From Blepharisma stoltei (taxonomy: Eukaryota > Ciliophora > Heterotrichea > Heterotrichida > Blepharismidae): a stretch of 64,000 nt of DNA. The translations under genes and the position numbers were made by a program. The notes under the pieces were generated by a model, which was given only the letters and a program-made list of their open reading frames with translations, had not been told where the DNA came from and ran no database searches. Each line of letters starts with the position of its first letter. The stretch's first letter is position 1. Location: NCBI GenBank assembly GCA_914767885.1, contig CAJZBQ010000005.1:992001-1056000 (forward strand). The letters are read 5' to 3'. This document shows positions 22,228 through 34,015 of this stretch, in pieces.

Positions 22228-22422
22228 TAATATTTATAATTTGAGTCCCCCGATCTATTTATAGGGAATAGTTTGCTTTAGCGGTTTATAGCTAAAACCT
22301 CTATTGTTCCATTTTAATGTGAATATTTTCTTATACTATTTTTCTAATTAAGACACAGGAAAATGAGCCTACTTACTTTAAATGTCTGACTAAAATTAAT
22401 AAAAATATATTAAAATGTACCC

Positions 22423-23106
22423 TTACATATATAAAAATGAGGTCGGAGAATTCTGCGAGTTCTCTTCTGAATTTTCTTCATATTTAATCCCATTATCAAG
22501 CTCATACTCATACGACCCCGGAGTATTCTCTCCTCCGCAGCTATCACTATACCCTCCTTCCCCCTCCCCAACTTCTCCTCCTTTTTCTTCCACAATTTCC
22601 CCTACAATTTCTTCAATATTCTCATTTTTTTTAGATTTTTTAAAAATACTTTTCCATCTATTTTTCACACTATTTTCTGTCCTCCCTTTGAGCTCTCTAG
22701 AAATCAAGCTCCAACGATTTCCAAACTTCTTTTGCAATGACAAAATCTTGATATCTTCTTCTAGCGACCATTCTCCTTTCTTTAAATTCGGATTCAAATG
22801 GTTATATCAACGTTCCCTGCACTGTTTTCCAAGCCTAAATTCTTTGCCTCTATGTAATTTTTCATTTAAAGATAAAGCTATAGCTTTTCAGCGCTTTGGG
22901 CCTCTATTTTGTATAAGTTCTATAAGTACGTCGTCTTCTCTCTCAGTCCAAGGGTGCCTTATGTTATTATTTCCGTCATTTACGTAAGGCCTGCATAAGG
23001 GATAATATTTACGGAAAACTCGGTCTATTTTGCAAGGGACCATCCATAAGCCTTCGTCATCAAGCTCATAGGGCATATGCGAGCTTAGGTTTTCTTCTAA
23101 TTCCAT
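22423..23106 (-). CDS. R2R3-like Myb DNA-binding protein
   Basis: Two Myb repeats are visible with TGA read as Trp: WTEREDDVLIELIQNRGPKRW (first) with ERWYNHLNP at its end, then W-SLEEDIKILSLQKKFGNRW and KNRWKSIFKK. The evenly spaced Trp residues are the hydrophobic core of each helix-turn-helix. An acidic, glycine-rich tail follows (EIVEEKGGEVGEGEGG) and may activate transcription. The start at 23104-23106 lies only 28 bp from the start of the divergent UBA5 gene, so both must share one tiny promoter region. Target genes are unknown. Confidence 0.87.
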
Positions 23107-23134
23107 TAGGGAATTCTTATAATAAAATCGTATA
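23107..23134. promoter_or_regulatory. 28-bp divergent promoter region
   Basis: The start codons of the Myb gene (minus) and UBA5 (plus) are separated by 28 bp, mostly A and T, including TTATAATAAAATCG. Any 5' UTRs must be only a few bases long. Confidence 0.6.
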
Positions 23135-24445
23135 ATGGAGGCTGAGATAGAGAGGCTTAAAGGGCTGGTGGAGGAGCTGAAACTGGAAAATGAGCAGCTT
23201 AAAAATAAAAGCCAAAGGCAAAAAATCCAAGAAATGAGCCAAGAAGTCCATGATGATAACCCTTATTCAAGACTTATGGCATTAAAAAGAATGGGAGTAG
23301 TAGAAAATTATACAGAAATTAGGAATTTTACTGTTCTTATTGTAGGACTTGGAGGGATTGGCTCAGTTGCTGCAGAAATGCTTACTAGATGCGGTATTGG
23401 GAAATTAATATTATATTTCTATATCTAAATATCTCTTTTTTATATGCTAAATCTCACAGTTTTTGGTAAAAAATAACTAATTTTTTATTAATAATTTTTA
23501 AAAAAACTGTAAAAATAATTATATTTGATTATGACAAAGTAGAGCTCGCCAATATGAATCGGCTTTTTTTCCGCCCTGACCAAGCCGGCCTTAGCAAAGT
23601 TGAAGCTGCCAAACAGACTTTATTAGAAATAAACCCAGACGTCGAAATTGACGCATTTTCTTACAATATCTGTACCATGGACAACTATGACCATTTCATC
23701 CAACAAATTTCTACAGGCGGTAAGAATGGAGAAGCAGTAAATCTTGTATTGGCTTGTGTCGATAACTATGCAGCAAGGATTACAATGAATCGGGCATGCG
23801 GAGATTTAAACCAAGTCTGGATGGAGTCAGGGGTTTCTGAAGACGCTATGTCAGGGCATATCCAAACTATCCTCAATCTCTATAAATAATTTTTCAAAAA
23901 AAATTATCAATAAATATAAAATATTTAAAACTATTTTGTATATATACCCAGGAGAAACAGCTTGTTTTGAATGTGCGCCTCCTTATGTAGTAGCCTCTGG
24001 TGGCGATGAGCACGAAATCAAAAGAGAAGGCGTCTGCGCTGCTTCTTTGCCTACCACTATGGGAGTCGTTGCAGGCTTATTGATCCAGAACACACTGAAA
24101 TATTTGTTAAGATTCGGAAATGTCACTTATTATTTAGGATATTCCTCAAAAACTGACTATTTCCCGAACTATATGATGTCGCCTAACCCTGAATGCCCTT
24201 TCCGAAGATGTGTAGAGATGCAGAAGGTTTATAATGAAAATCCAGAAAAAAAAAGGGTAAAACCAGAAAATACAGAGGCTGAAGAGCAGAAAATTGAGCA
24301 TGATGAAAATGAGTGGGGAATCACAATAGATGCAGGGGGAGAAGAAGAAAATAAACAGGAAGAAAATGTAGTTAAAGTAGAGAACAAGACAGAAAGCTTA
24401 GAAGATATGAGGAAAAGACTGAAAGAAATGCAGAAAAAGAGCTAA
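23135..24445 (+). CDS. UBA5: UBA5, UFM1-activating E1 enzyme
   Basis: The N-terminal coiled segment leads to [20 protein letters not shown], then the Rossmann ATP site [25 protein letters not shown], the adenylation segment [34 protein letters not shown], a CxxC-type zinc knuckle (CFECAPP with later CPFRRC) and [17 protein letters not shown]. The cysteine in EGVCAASLP corresponds to the catalytic Cys of UBA5, which activates UFM1. Two IESs (23412-23521 and 23881-23944) are removed at TA to give [14 protein letters not shown] and [15 protein letters not shown]. The acidic C-terminus could hold the UFM1/UFC1-binding region. Confidence 0.93.
23412..23521. other. IES, 110 bp, TA-bounded
   Basis: TA at 23412 and 23522; restores GKLILFDYDKVE in UBA5. 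Confidence 0.88.
23881..23944. other. IES, 64 bp, TA-bounded
   Basis: TA at 23881 and 23945; joins HIQTILNL to [10 protein letters not shown] in UBA5. Confidence 0.82.
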
Positions 24446-24493
24446 TTTTAATTAAAATCACAATAACTATGAATTATTTATAAAAAACAAGAA

Positions 24494-26885
24494 ATGGAGC
24501 AGTACTCAAAACCGACACGGCTGATTCCTTTACAGTTATACTCCCCTTTTCAAAATACAACCCCATTTAGAAGACTTATTTCTAGGGACCAAGAAAGGCT
24601 TCGAGCCAGGTCATTTAAAAACCTCAATGTCCAATCCACCAAAAACCAAAATTGCCCAGAAAAGATAATGAGTTTTGCCAGGCTTTACAGTCAGCCAGCC
24701 CTTGTTTTTACCACCCTTCATGAACGACAAATACTAGGAAGAGTCCGGAAGCCGAAAAACCTGCCTCCATTGTCAAAAACTCAATATGACAGCCGATTTC
24801 CTAAAACAACTGAAGCCAATGAAATAGACAGGAGGGCGTTTTCGCTTGAATTGTCAAGAAATAGCAGCCAGTCTGATATAATAGATGCAAAATGGGTAGG
24901 TCTAGAAACACATAAAAGCGAAAAAGTCATAGAATTTTTGCCTGATTCTGACCTGATTGAAGAAGCTGCAGAAAACCAGGAATCAGAGCTGATAGTAGAA
25001 AAGCCAGAAAACCATGATTCTGTTATAAAAACTATCGAAAAAGCTGAAGAAAGCGGAAATTTTAATTTTATTGAAGACAAAGAGCTAGAAGAAGATTTCA
25101 AAGCATTAAAAATTAGCAATATTGAAACTGTTGAGCAAGATAACAAGTCAGAAGATTTCGAAATAAATGAAAATCAGGAAAAAGAGACTGATAAAGGAGA
25201 AGAAATCGTCATACCCAAGCTGAATTTACAAATAGAGCATAATCGGCATGACGTAGAAGAAGCGACCAGTCCATTGTTAACCCCACTATCATTGCCAAAA
25301 ATTCAAATTATTGAAGAACATCAAGAAGCTAGGACAGTCGCAGAAAATTCTTCTCTGACTTTTGAAGCTCCTGGGGTGATTTTAAGGCTAAATTCAATAA
25401 TTATCACTGTAGAAGGGGTGGATTTTGAATTGAAAATTCCGCTTGCACTGTGCAAACATGTGATGTTTGGGACTGAGCTTGATATTATAGTTAATATCAC
25501 GACCAGTGTTTTTATTGGGAATAATCAATTATATCATATATTATTAAAAATTATTTTGGACAGTTTTGTTTAGAATCCTTTATATTTATATAATTTAGCA
25601 TAACTTTTATGAAAAAAGAAAATTATTTAACAAATTATGCAGAAATTTCAGCCAATAATATGCAAATTATTTTTCAGCCAGATTTTCAAAGGTCATTTCT
25701 TCTGCTCAAACCAGGCGCTGTAAAAGGAAAAATGATAGGAAAAACTATTAAAAGGCTTGAATTAGCTGGACTTGTAATGAAAGCAAGCAAAATGATAAAG
25801 CCGAGCAAAAATATTGTGCAAGAGTTTTATAAGGATTTAAAAGATGCTGAAAATTACGAAAAACTAGTAGAAGGGCTAGCAGAAGGCCCGGTCGTTGTGA
25901 TGAGCTGGGAAGGGTCAAATGCGATTTTTGTATGTAGAAAAATAATTCAAGCTATAGAGGATAAACTGTCTCCAGATTCTCCACTAAGCGGCAGCTTTTA
26001 TTCACCAGAAAATCAAAAAGATACAGAAAAACAGCTGAATCTATGGTTTTCCAATGAAGAGCGCAAAAACTGGGACTATCATAAAAATCCAAGAATAATA
26101 AAAACTGGACAAGCAAACCGCGCCTGGGCAATTAAGCTGCCAACGATAGAATATATAACAATAGGTGGCAGCATTATCCGTCCAATTCCTCTAGGAATCT
26201 TACGACAAATGATAGATTCCCATTTTGATAAATGGAACGAAAAATGGATGACTTATTTTAAGGCTCATGAAATAGAGGAAAAATCTCCAAGGGCAAAACG
26301 ATCAGGGACAGACACAAGCTCGCTAAAAGCTAATACTGTTCATAATGAAAAAACAGTGATTTTATCACTTAATGCGCCTGAAGTCGTCATGAGCAATCAT
26401 GAGCTTGAAGCTAAATATCCTTATTAATCTTGCCTTAAATTTTTATTTCATTAGAAAATCCCATAGAAAATTTCAATAAATTTAGGGTAAACGGCATACT
26501 CATTCAAAATTGAAGACATTTCTTCACTTCTAGCCATAGTAGACGAAAACGGCAAAGATTTCCTTGAAAATATCATGATAGGCTGCAAACTTTCGAGCTC
26601 AGAAATTCGGAAGAAAAAAGTTTGGAAATTAAAGCTTGCAATTGATCCTTTAGAGTTCACAGGGACCAAAACCCATAAGCTTGAAGCACATGTAGCAGAT
26701 ATTGACATTGACGGAACCATCTATAATTGTGAATTTTACATGCCGAGCGTTGATGTATACGACCCAGAAACAAAACATCACAATCGAATTCGCTTAGATA
26801 GCGATACATGCCAAAAACTGGCATTAGAAAACTTCGATAATTGGGAAAAAACTTGTCTGGATTATTTTGAAAAAAATAACAATTA
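24494..26885 (+). CDS. Protein with degenerate NDP-kinase domain
   Basis: After two IESs (25522-25656 and 26422-26496) one frame covers about 720 residues. The first 330 are low-complexity and acidic; the next 120 carry an NDK-like fold (FLLLKPGAVKGKMIGKTIKRLELAGL, GPVVVMSWEGSNAIFVCRKIIQ). The catalytic H-G-S-D motif expected after this is absent, so phosphotransfer is unlikely. The C-terminal part (IVDENGKDFLENIMIG, VADIDIDGTIYNCEFYMPS) is not recognised. Non-catalytic NDK domains are known in flagellar proteins, but no orthologue is evident. The join at 25522 is less certain than the one at 26422. Confidence 0.72.
25522..25656. other. IES, 135 bp, TA-bounded (boundary uncertain)
   Basis: TA at 25522 and 25657 (or 25660) joins TSVFIGN to NMQIIFQPDFQRSFLLLKP. 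Several TA pairs nearby are possible. Confidence 0.65.
26422..26496. other. IES, 75 bp, TA-bounded
   Basis: TA at 26422 and 26497 gives EAKYPYSFKIEDISSLLAIVD. Confidence 0.82.
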
Positions 26886-26957
26886 ACCATTTTAGATAAT
26901 AATTCAATAATTCAAATTCAAAATTATATGAATTCTGAAAACTCATGAGGATTTATA

Positions 26958-28621
26958 ATGAATAAATATGATTTTTTAGATATTTATAAATTTAGGAGGC
27001 TAAATGATTTTTATAGCAAAATTACAGGCTTCAAAGCAGATATTTATCGGAATGGATATATTAATTAGTAATTAAAAATTAAAAAAATAAGTTTTGGCGG
27101 GAAAGAATATTTACAGCTGCTCTTCAAAAGCACAAAAAATTGAGCATTTCTCAGTTTGATCTTGCTTCTGATAGCAGCTCACAAACAGAAACAGAGTTTC
27201 CTTCATATGAAGGATAATTAGCATGGCGGTGACGACAAAATATGTTCTTAACCACGATGCCACACTTTGGGCACCAAAATGGCTTTATAGCCTAAACCAA
27301 GGCTCAGGCCCTTTGATTCTAACCTCAGCACATTGTATGGCTGGCGTATGGGGTGGATGGCTTTGGGAGTCAACTGGTGGTCATTCCAGTCCAAATATTA
27401 GTTATCTGGATGGTTTTTGGGTCAGTATTCTTTCATTGCCATTCCGGATGGCTGTGGCTCTTTTTTCCTGGGTTTTACCCTTCCTCAAGCTCTCAGAGAG
27501 GAGGCATTGGGCTAATCTTTACTTCTATAGCACCCGAAAGATGCTCAGCACAGAGGGGTCTTCCTAACACGTTAAAACTCTGTGACGTATTACAAGCCCT
27601 TAGTCCTGGAGAAGACTGCTATGGGGCTTTGGCAACCGATGCTACGCCTGGCAACCAAGGGTCCGGTGGCCACAAGTGTGCGGAGGCGTCAAATCTGGAG
27701 ACCTTAAGACTCTTAATTTAATTTAATTTTATTCATACGAAGATGTTGAAGAATTCACTGATGATTCAAACAAAACTACATTAAAGTTACAAAGCATTAT
27801 AGGGACTATTAAAAGCACTTTTGTTAAAATCGGAGTGTTTTATAAGACACCTGAAAGTTACGAAATGAATGAAATGATCAATAATCTTAATGACTTGCTC
27901 CGCTCTATATAGAGCAAATAAAATAAATCTATTTATAATAATTATGATATATAATTAAGAATTCAACAAAAACTAAAAAACTATAATTTTTGCTGCTGCT
28001 TTGTTTATCCAAAAGCCAAAAAAATGGATATCAATTAATGTTAATGATAAAACAAATTAGAGCCTATCATATAGAGAAGAGTTAGTAGAAATACTATGCA
28101 GTGAACTATCAATTAGAAATACCCTAAAACCAAATATAATCCAAGAATCAGAAATTTTTTATAAAGATGAAAACTTCACAGACAGATTTTCTGAGGCTGG
28201 AATCACAGTTTTTAAGAAAAAAGGCTCAGACCTCATAAGCAAAATTTTTAAAATGCCAGAGCCAGGGCTATTTCTAACACAAAATGACTGCAAAGATTTA
28301 TCCTCAGTAATGATCGGAGCAATTCGTGACTCCGGCTCTAATGCCCTTCAAGCAGAAATACAAAGGCTTCAAGAAAAATTAATTTTTTATGGAAATGAGC
28401 TAAAAGAATGCAAAAAGCTCATCAGGATCAAAGAAGACGAAATTGACAGCTTAAAAAGCCAGCTTTACAATGAAAAAGAAAACGAAACGAGTAGGTACAA
28501 AACCAAGCGAAAAGCAAAAGAAATACAAAAAGACTCCATGAATTTCTGATTTGGGAGAATTTCAATGAAGTCTCGAGGCTCACTGAGTACTCAAAGCAAT
28601 TATTCTATAACTAATATGTAA
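26958..28621 (+). CDS. Unknown protein, C-terminal coiled coil, split by retroelement
   Basis: Fragments in matching order join to one frame: MNKYDFLDIYKFRRLND, FWRERIFTAALQKHKKLS, EFPSYEDVEEFTDDSNK, then YREELVEILCSELSIRNTL and a C-terminal coiled coil (LQAEIQRLQEKLIFYGNEL). Breaks are a 29-bp TA-bounded insert (27059-27087), a 519-bp retroelement (27213-27731) whose 11-bp target duplication rejoins SYE and DVEE, and a 157-bp IES (27908-28064). I do not recognise the family. The stop at 28619-28621 is 8 bp upstream of the next start codon. Confidence 0.65.
27059..27087. other. Very short IES, 29 bp
   Basis: TA at 27059 and 27088. Without removal the frame stops at TAG; with it RNGYKFWRERIFTAAL reads through. 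Confidence 0.65.
27213..27731 (+). mobile_element. Short retroelement copy B (519 bp) inside a coding exon
   Basis: Flanked by an 11-bp duplication TTCATAYGAAG (27202-27212, 27732-27742; one mismatch). It ends in a tail of repeated TTAAT units (27712-27730). Removal of the element and one duplication restores the gene. It contains no protein-coding frame with family motifs, so it is non-autonomous. Confidence 0.85.
27908..28064. other. IES, 157 bp, TA-bounded
   Basis: TA at 27908 and 28065 joins NDLLRSI to SYREELVEILC. Confidence 0.75.
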
Positions 28622-28629
28622 TAATTAAA

Positions 28630-29380
28630 ATGGACTGGGGAAGCCATAAATATAGACATAAGCTGTGCTATTATTGGCTTGGCAGAGAAGAATTGACAGA
28701 AATTGAAAGGAAAAAGCTCAATACCAAGATGGTTTTGAATTATTGGGGTTACTATGGAAACGTAATACTGCATTTATCACTTGGGTATTGTTTATATAAA
28801 AAAGGATTTTTTAATGCTCAAAAAGAGTGGGAGTATTGGACTAAATTAGCAGGAACCTTCTTTTTTGGCTCATTTTCTATTTATAAAATAGATAAATTGA
28901 TAAAGCAAGACTTGTCGATTTTTGTTGCAGATTTATTATACAGGTATAGAGCTGAAATCGATTTATTGAGAAGAGAAAAGCAGGAAAATCTTTCTGAGCT
29001 GAAAATAAATAAAATGATCGAGTTTAAAAAATTGGAAGACAAAGGAATTGATGTAAAAAGACTCGAGCAACTAACTCCCCCCTTTCGTGAGTGAACAAAA
29101 AAAATTTTGTTTATAGAAAAATTTTAAAAAAGTCCTAATTTGCAAAAATTGGGAAGCAAATATTAATTTAATTTATAAAATTTATGTTTTAAAACGCAAT
29201 TTGTTTAAAATTAAACAGAATAAGCTCGGGATTACATTATACTAATTATCACTTATATATCAATTTTTTTTCATAAAAATTTTTGTTCACTGACGGAGGG
29301 TGGGTTTTTGCGCAAAAAATAGGGATTTTTCCAATGGTTTTGTTCACTCACTGAGGAGGGGAGTAAGCGAATCAAGATAG
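28630..29380 (+). CDS. Unknown small membrane-associated protein
   Basis: About 155 residues once the MITE at 29072-29363 is removed (LEQL joins SESR and TAG at 29378-29380). The N-terminus is basic with aromatic residues (MDWGSHKYRHKLCYYWLG). Two hydrophobic stretches (GYYGNVILHLSLGYCLY and WTKLAGTFFFGSFSIY) could be transmembrane helices, followed by a charged helix. Function unknown. The MITE falls just before the stop, so without excision the protein would differ only at its last residues. Confidence 0.65.
29072..29363. mobile_element. MITE family 1 copy d (IES)
   Basis: TA at 29072 and 29364. Left end AACTCCCCCCTTTCGTGAG; right end has two successive GTTCACT-GAGGAGGG-type units before GGGGAGT, typical of the family. 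Confidence 0.92.
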
Positions 29381-29672
29381 AAATTATTCTAAAGTTAATA
29401 GTAAAAACATTATAAATTTTTGGCTGCTAGCATGAAACCAAGGCATTCTTAAGAAATTATATATAAATTAACTAGTCCTTTTTATATGAATCACCATCTA
29501 TACTCTTCACTAGTAAGCATTTTCATAATTTGCTATTTAATATAAACAATTAGATATATTAGCCCTCATTCCTCAAAAATTATTTACTTAAAAAATCAGC
29601 CCCAATATAAACTTTTAATTATCCCAAACTGAATATGCTGCATTTTCTTTAAAAATTATTACTAATTAATTC

Positions 29673-31107
29673 ATGTCAATTAGCAAGGCTCACAATCAAT
29701 TCGAGCTCAAATCTGAGCTCGACGAAATAACAGGCTCTCGGCGATCCGTTGCAGAAAGCCGAAAAGAATCCCGCCCAGCTTCAAGTACGAACAAAAAACG
29801 CCGAAAAGTCCAAACAGTTAACACAATTGACCTTGAAAACAAATTGCTTGAGCTTCAAGAGCAGCTGGAAGACGAAAAAAGCCGCAGCAAAGATCTTCAA
29901 GCAAAAATAACTGAAAGGCAAGAACGTTATGTAAAAAGAGAACAAGAGTATAGGAGAACCATTGCTGATTATGAAACCAAGCTAAGACAAGGAGCTGGTG
30001 AAAAGCCGCTGCAGTTATTAGAAACGACTGGGAGAACACTTGAAAAAATCAATAATTACCAAGGGCAGATTTTAAATAAAATTGGGACTATACAGCTCAA
30101 GACTACTCATTTATTGCAAGACCAAGAAAAAGAAATCGTCAGAGATTTTAATGTGATGCTAAATATGACTGTTAAAGAAACTGAAAATTTTTATGTTAAA
30201 AGCAAAGCAATTTTTATATAGAAATTTAAAGGTAGATAATAATGGAATATGAAAGTCTTTTGCTAAATAGCATAATAAAACTAAAGAACTTGAAGAAGAA
30301 AAACGAAAAAAAGTCCTTGGAATTGGGTCTTATTCTCAGAAAGAATCAAGGTTGATGGAAGAACTAGATATGAGGAAAGCTTCAGTTGAAATCATAGAAA
30401 ACAAAAATAAACTTTTACATAAAAAGAATTCTGAACTAAAAATAGAATTCAAAGCTCACGAAAACGACCAATTTTTGTTAGAAAAAGAACTCAATGAAGC
30501 CCGAGAAAAAAACAAAAAATTAAAAAACGAGCTCTCAAAAGCGAGAGAAAATTCTATATCAGTCCCACAAGAAATGCAAGCCCAAACCGCAGGTTTTGAT
30601 ACAGACTACAGATCAGAAGAGCGGCTTAAATACAGTCCAAGCCGCGCTTCTGATATTGACTTGCCAAACCGTTACGAAAGTATCATCCAAAAGCTCAAAA
30701 GAATGCTAGAACTAGAAAGAAAAAATTTGCGGGCAGCCCGAACTGCATACGCAAGAGAACTTGAAAGCAAAAGGGAGCTAGAAACACTCATAAGGCAATG
30801 TGTAGATGACGTGAAAAGCCACATCACCAAAAAAAGGGCAGAACAAAGAATTAAAGGCCCAGATAGCTCTCCTGATGATATAGAAAAAGTAATAGAAGTT
30901 TTGCTGTCACAAGAAAGGGTGCTAACTTTATTGTATGATAAAACATTCCCTCCGAGGTCTGTAGCAAAGGAGCCTTATTATTCAGATTTAGACTCAAAAA
31001 ATATGATGGAAAGTATTGACCATAATATTGAATCTATACAGCAAATTTATACAAAACATGAGGAAGAAATACATGACACGACGGAGAGGGCAAAAATGGA
31101 ATTTTAA
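29673..31107 (+). CDS. Unknown coiled-coil protein
   Basis: About 460 residues after removal of a 58-bp IES at 30215-30272 (joins SKAIFN to KTKELEEEKR). Disordered, Ser/Arg-rich N-terminus, then long coiled coils (LLELQEQLEDEKSRSKDLQ; LLEKELNEAREKNKKLK) and a more globular C-terminal part with ESKRELETLIRQCVDDV and ERVLTLLYDKTFPP. The last motif looks conserved, but I cannot place it; a basal-body or axonemal coiled-coil protein is a reasonable guess. Alternative junctions at 30276 differ by one residue. Confidence 0.7.
30215..30272. other. IES, 58 bp, TA-bounded
   Basis: TA at 30215 and 30273 (or 30276) in the coiled-coil gene; removes in-frame TAG codons. Confidence 0.72.
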
Positions 31108-31440
31108 AGAAATTTTTTAATGATTTATTTTATGCTAATTCTGGTGATATTAAAATATAATGGTAAGAAATTGATAGGGAACTAGCCTTTTTTAGAGGAT
31201 TAGGCTACTGAAAATGAGGTTTATTAGGATAAATCTTAGAGATTAGCTATTTATATATAATGGGAAACTTATATTTAAGCATAAGAAAATTTATTATTTA
31301 AATTTAAATAATTATACAATTTAATGACCCTCCAGTAATATTTTCAATAGGTTTATTATTATTAAATTCATGCACCACAGGATAACTGATATAATTTATA
31401 ATTATATGCTTTAATTAAAATCATTGGCCTTATAGTGTAA
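31108..31440. other. Intergenic, nothing recognised
   Basis: AT-rich spacer upstream of the DP-like gene. No repeat or coding signal that I can support. Confidence 0.55.
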
Positions 31441-32918
31441 TGGATCCATCTAAATATTATCCTGCCCATATCAAATCCTTAATCAAAGATCTTCAAAACT
31501 GCTCTGACCCATCTGAAATTCTTAAAAATTACATCTCTCATCTCTCCTCTGACACATCTCTCTTCTATATATTTCTTAATCTTGGCTATATGCCTCACCA
31601 AGGCACTTTTAATAAGTCGATAACCGCAAATGACGTGCTTTCTCAAGTATCATCAGAGTACCAAGACCCAATTCAGAATGAGCTTGAATCAATTACCCCT
31701 AAAAGCAACCAATATTCGCCAACATCCTGGGAGATTTCTCGAGGAGTTAAAGATGAATTTTTATTTATTTTTATAAAAATAAAATTATTACCCTAGATAG
31801 CTAATAGTGAATTTAAAAAAAATAGGCTAATAATTAATAGAGCCAGGGGCTGATTTTTATAAAATGATATAAAAACATTTTATGAAAACCGCATTTATGA
31901 TATATCAGAACCTTGCGAATTAGGACTAGGAAATTATGATGCAAGAGAAACCCTAGACTTTGAAGATAACTCATTAAGTTCTATGTGGGCAAGTAACACT
32001 TGTATGACTCCAGTTTCAACTTATAAGCCTATCATGATGTATACACCTGATTCTCCACAACTTATTTGCTCTGAACAAAGCACGCCAAGGCTGAATAAAG
32101 GTCTTCGTATGTTAAGTGTCAGAGTAAAAGATATACGTATTATAAATAATTATATAAAAATATTATTATATAAGCACTTAATTAAGTTACACATTAAAAA
32201 GTATATCATTTCTCGCAATGGTTTTGGATCATATAAAGAAGTTGCTGATGAGCTAATGAATGAGCTTGGCGGACGAGAAGGGTTTAACATAAAACGTGAC
32301 GAGAAAAATATTTTGCGAAGAGTTTATGATGCTCTTAATGTTTTGATAGCTTCAGGAATATTAACTAAAGAAGGGAAAAGATACTATTGAAAAGGTCTAA
32401 ATAGGAATATAATTTCTGATGAAAATATTAATATAAAAGACTGTGTGGACAAAACGAAAAAGAAAGTGCAAGCTAAAAAAGAAGCATTAAAAGAGCTATC
32501 AAATAGATATTATTCTATAAAAGCTTTAATAAACCGAAACAAAAAAATGCTTAAGAGCGGCAATATAATTCCATTCCCTTTTATTATTGTAGGGATAGAA
32601 AAAGAAAAGCTTAGAAATGTAAAGCTTATATAGATTCAAATTGAGAGCAATAATGATAATACAGAAGTAATACTCAGGTCTCAAAAACAATATAACTATA
32701 TTTTTTTTAATTGAATATTTTCATTGTAGCTGAAATTTATAGTATAAACTACTGATAGGAAAATCAATTATATGAAGTATATTTTTGGAGACTCTGATAT
32801 TCTAATTAAACTAAAGTTCCAAGAGCTTGCCTTGCAGAACTCTGATATCCCAGATGAAGTTTGCAATCTTTTAGGCTTGAAAAAGCCAATGAAATTTGTG
32901 AAGAAAATAATTTTGTAA
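31441..32918 (+). CDS. DP-type (E2F dimerisation partner) transcription factor
   Basis: The winged-helix DNA-binding domain reads GLRMLSVRVKDIISRNGFGSYKEVADELMNEL then [35 protein letters not shown]; the [10 protein letters not shown] element is the E2F/DP hallmark, and the [14 protein letters not shown] form is DP-like. A coiled dimerisation segment (KKEALKELSNRYYSIKALINRN) and the DP-typical LPFIIV-like block (IIPFPFIIVGIEK) follow, then KYIFGDSDILI-type C-terminus. DP pairs with E2F to control S-phase genes. Three IESs (31762-31869, 32132-32203, 32697-32777) and a 15-nt intron (32619-32633) are removed. End TAA 32916-32918. Confidence 0.85.
31762..31869. other. IES, 108 bp, TA-bounded
   Basis: TA at 31762 and 31870 joins VKDEFL to KTFYENRIYD in the DP gene. 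Confidence 0.78.
32132..32203. other. IES, 72 bp, TA-bounded
   Basis: TA at 32132 and 32204 joins SVRVKD to IISRNGFGSYKEV inside the DNA-binding domain. Confidence 0.85.
32619..32633 (+). other. 15-nt spliceosomal intron
   Basis: GTAAAGCTTATATAG; removal joins KLRN to IQIESNNDN. Confidence 0.85.
32697..32777. other. IES, 81 bp, long pointer
   Basis: The 9-bp repeat TATATTTTT (32697 and 32778), containing TA, is in frame: QYNYIFGDSDILIKL. Confidence 0.85.
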
Positions 32919-32975
32919 TTAACGATAGTGCACGAAAGAATTTGATCTAATCTTAAAATATGCATATTTAATATA

Positions 32976-34015
32976 ATGGAAAAAGAGTATAATCAGCAGC
33001 AAAAATATAGAGAATGGTTAGAGCAGTCGCATAGATTTGCATCAACTGTGGCTGGAATTTTGATAGAATGTCAGGAGCAGTCTAGAAGATTTAATGAAGA
33101 CATGAATAAACTTGTGAATTTTATTTAGTTTGAGGATGGAAAAGAAGATTTCAATATAATTAATTCAGATGCAAGAAAAAGTGCAAATAAAATTTTTGAA
33201 GAGTGTTACAGAAAAGAGCAAGAAGAAAAAGAAAAGATTGAAAGAGAATACCAATTAAAATGCGAAGAAATTAAAGCTGGCAGAGCAAAATTCAGAGTAG
33301 AAAACATTGAGAAAGCATTCCAAATAGCCAAAATCTCTGCATTTTCAAAAATTAAAGAAAGACTGAGATCACTCCCAAAAATAAGTAAAAGCTGTAAAAC
33401 TAATAGAATACCAAGGCCTCTATGAAGCATTATCATTGAATACTGTGACCCTGCTTCTAGATGCAAGCTAGAAAAGGTCTGCAGACTTCTATTTCATTTA
33501 GCAAATGAAATATGCCCTGCATGCACTTTAAGTATTGGAAGCGAAATATGTTGTAATTTTTGAAAAAGTCAAAGCATTATTCGAAGAATTGATATAAAAT
33601 ATGAGGATGCTAATTGCATGTATATTAAACGGGTTGTCCTTCAAAATATTGAAATAAATGTATTTGAAAGAAATTTGTATTTTATTCGGAAAAATACTTG
33701 TGATAGAGACTTGCATTTTTGGGAACCTAAGAATGATGATAAGAAATATATTGTTTGCAGGTATTGTAGAAAAGGAGCGCAAATTAAAGAAATATGTGGA
33801 GCTCAATGTAGAAGCCATGGAGAGTTATGTATAACCAAAGGTTCTAAATTTCCTGCATGTAATAATCATAAATGCATATGCTGTATAGCTTCTCCAGAAA
33901 TTGCTTCAGCTTTTAGGACAATGGATGCAATTTATTTAGATTGTAGGAAAGTTGTGATTAATAAAGGAGGAAAAAAGAACTTGAATGAGCTTGAATTTAA
34001 AGTCAAGCTTGCTTA
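32976..34015 (+). CDS. F-box-like protein with Cys-rich region
   Basis: After a 15-nt intron (33114-33128) one frame of about 340 residues. An N-terminal helical part is followed by an F-box-like block (IPRPLWSIIIEYCDPASRCKLEKVCR), which in other proteins binds SKP1 in SCF ubiquitin ligases. A Cys/His-rich C-terminal region (CRYCRKGAQIKEICGAQC, CNNHKCICC) may bind zinc. TGA is Trp in PLWSII and CNFWKS. The gene starts 58 bp after the DP gene ends. F-box assignment is by pattern only. Confidence 0.65.
33114..33128 (+). other. 15-nt spliceosomal intron
   Basis: GTGAATTTTATTTAG; removal joins DMNKL to FEDGKEDF. Confidence 0.85.

Noticed and set aside
27223-27721. Two overlapping frames of about 115 residues
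   Set aside because: They lie entirely within retroelement copy B, are not conserved in the other copies and have no recognisable motif.
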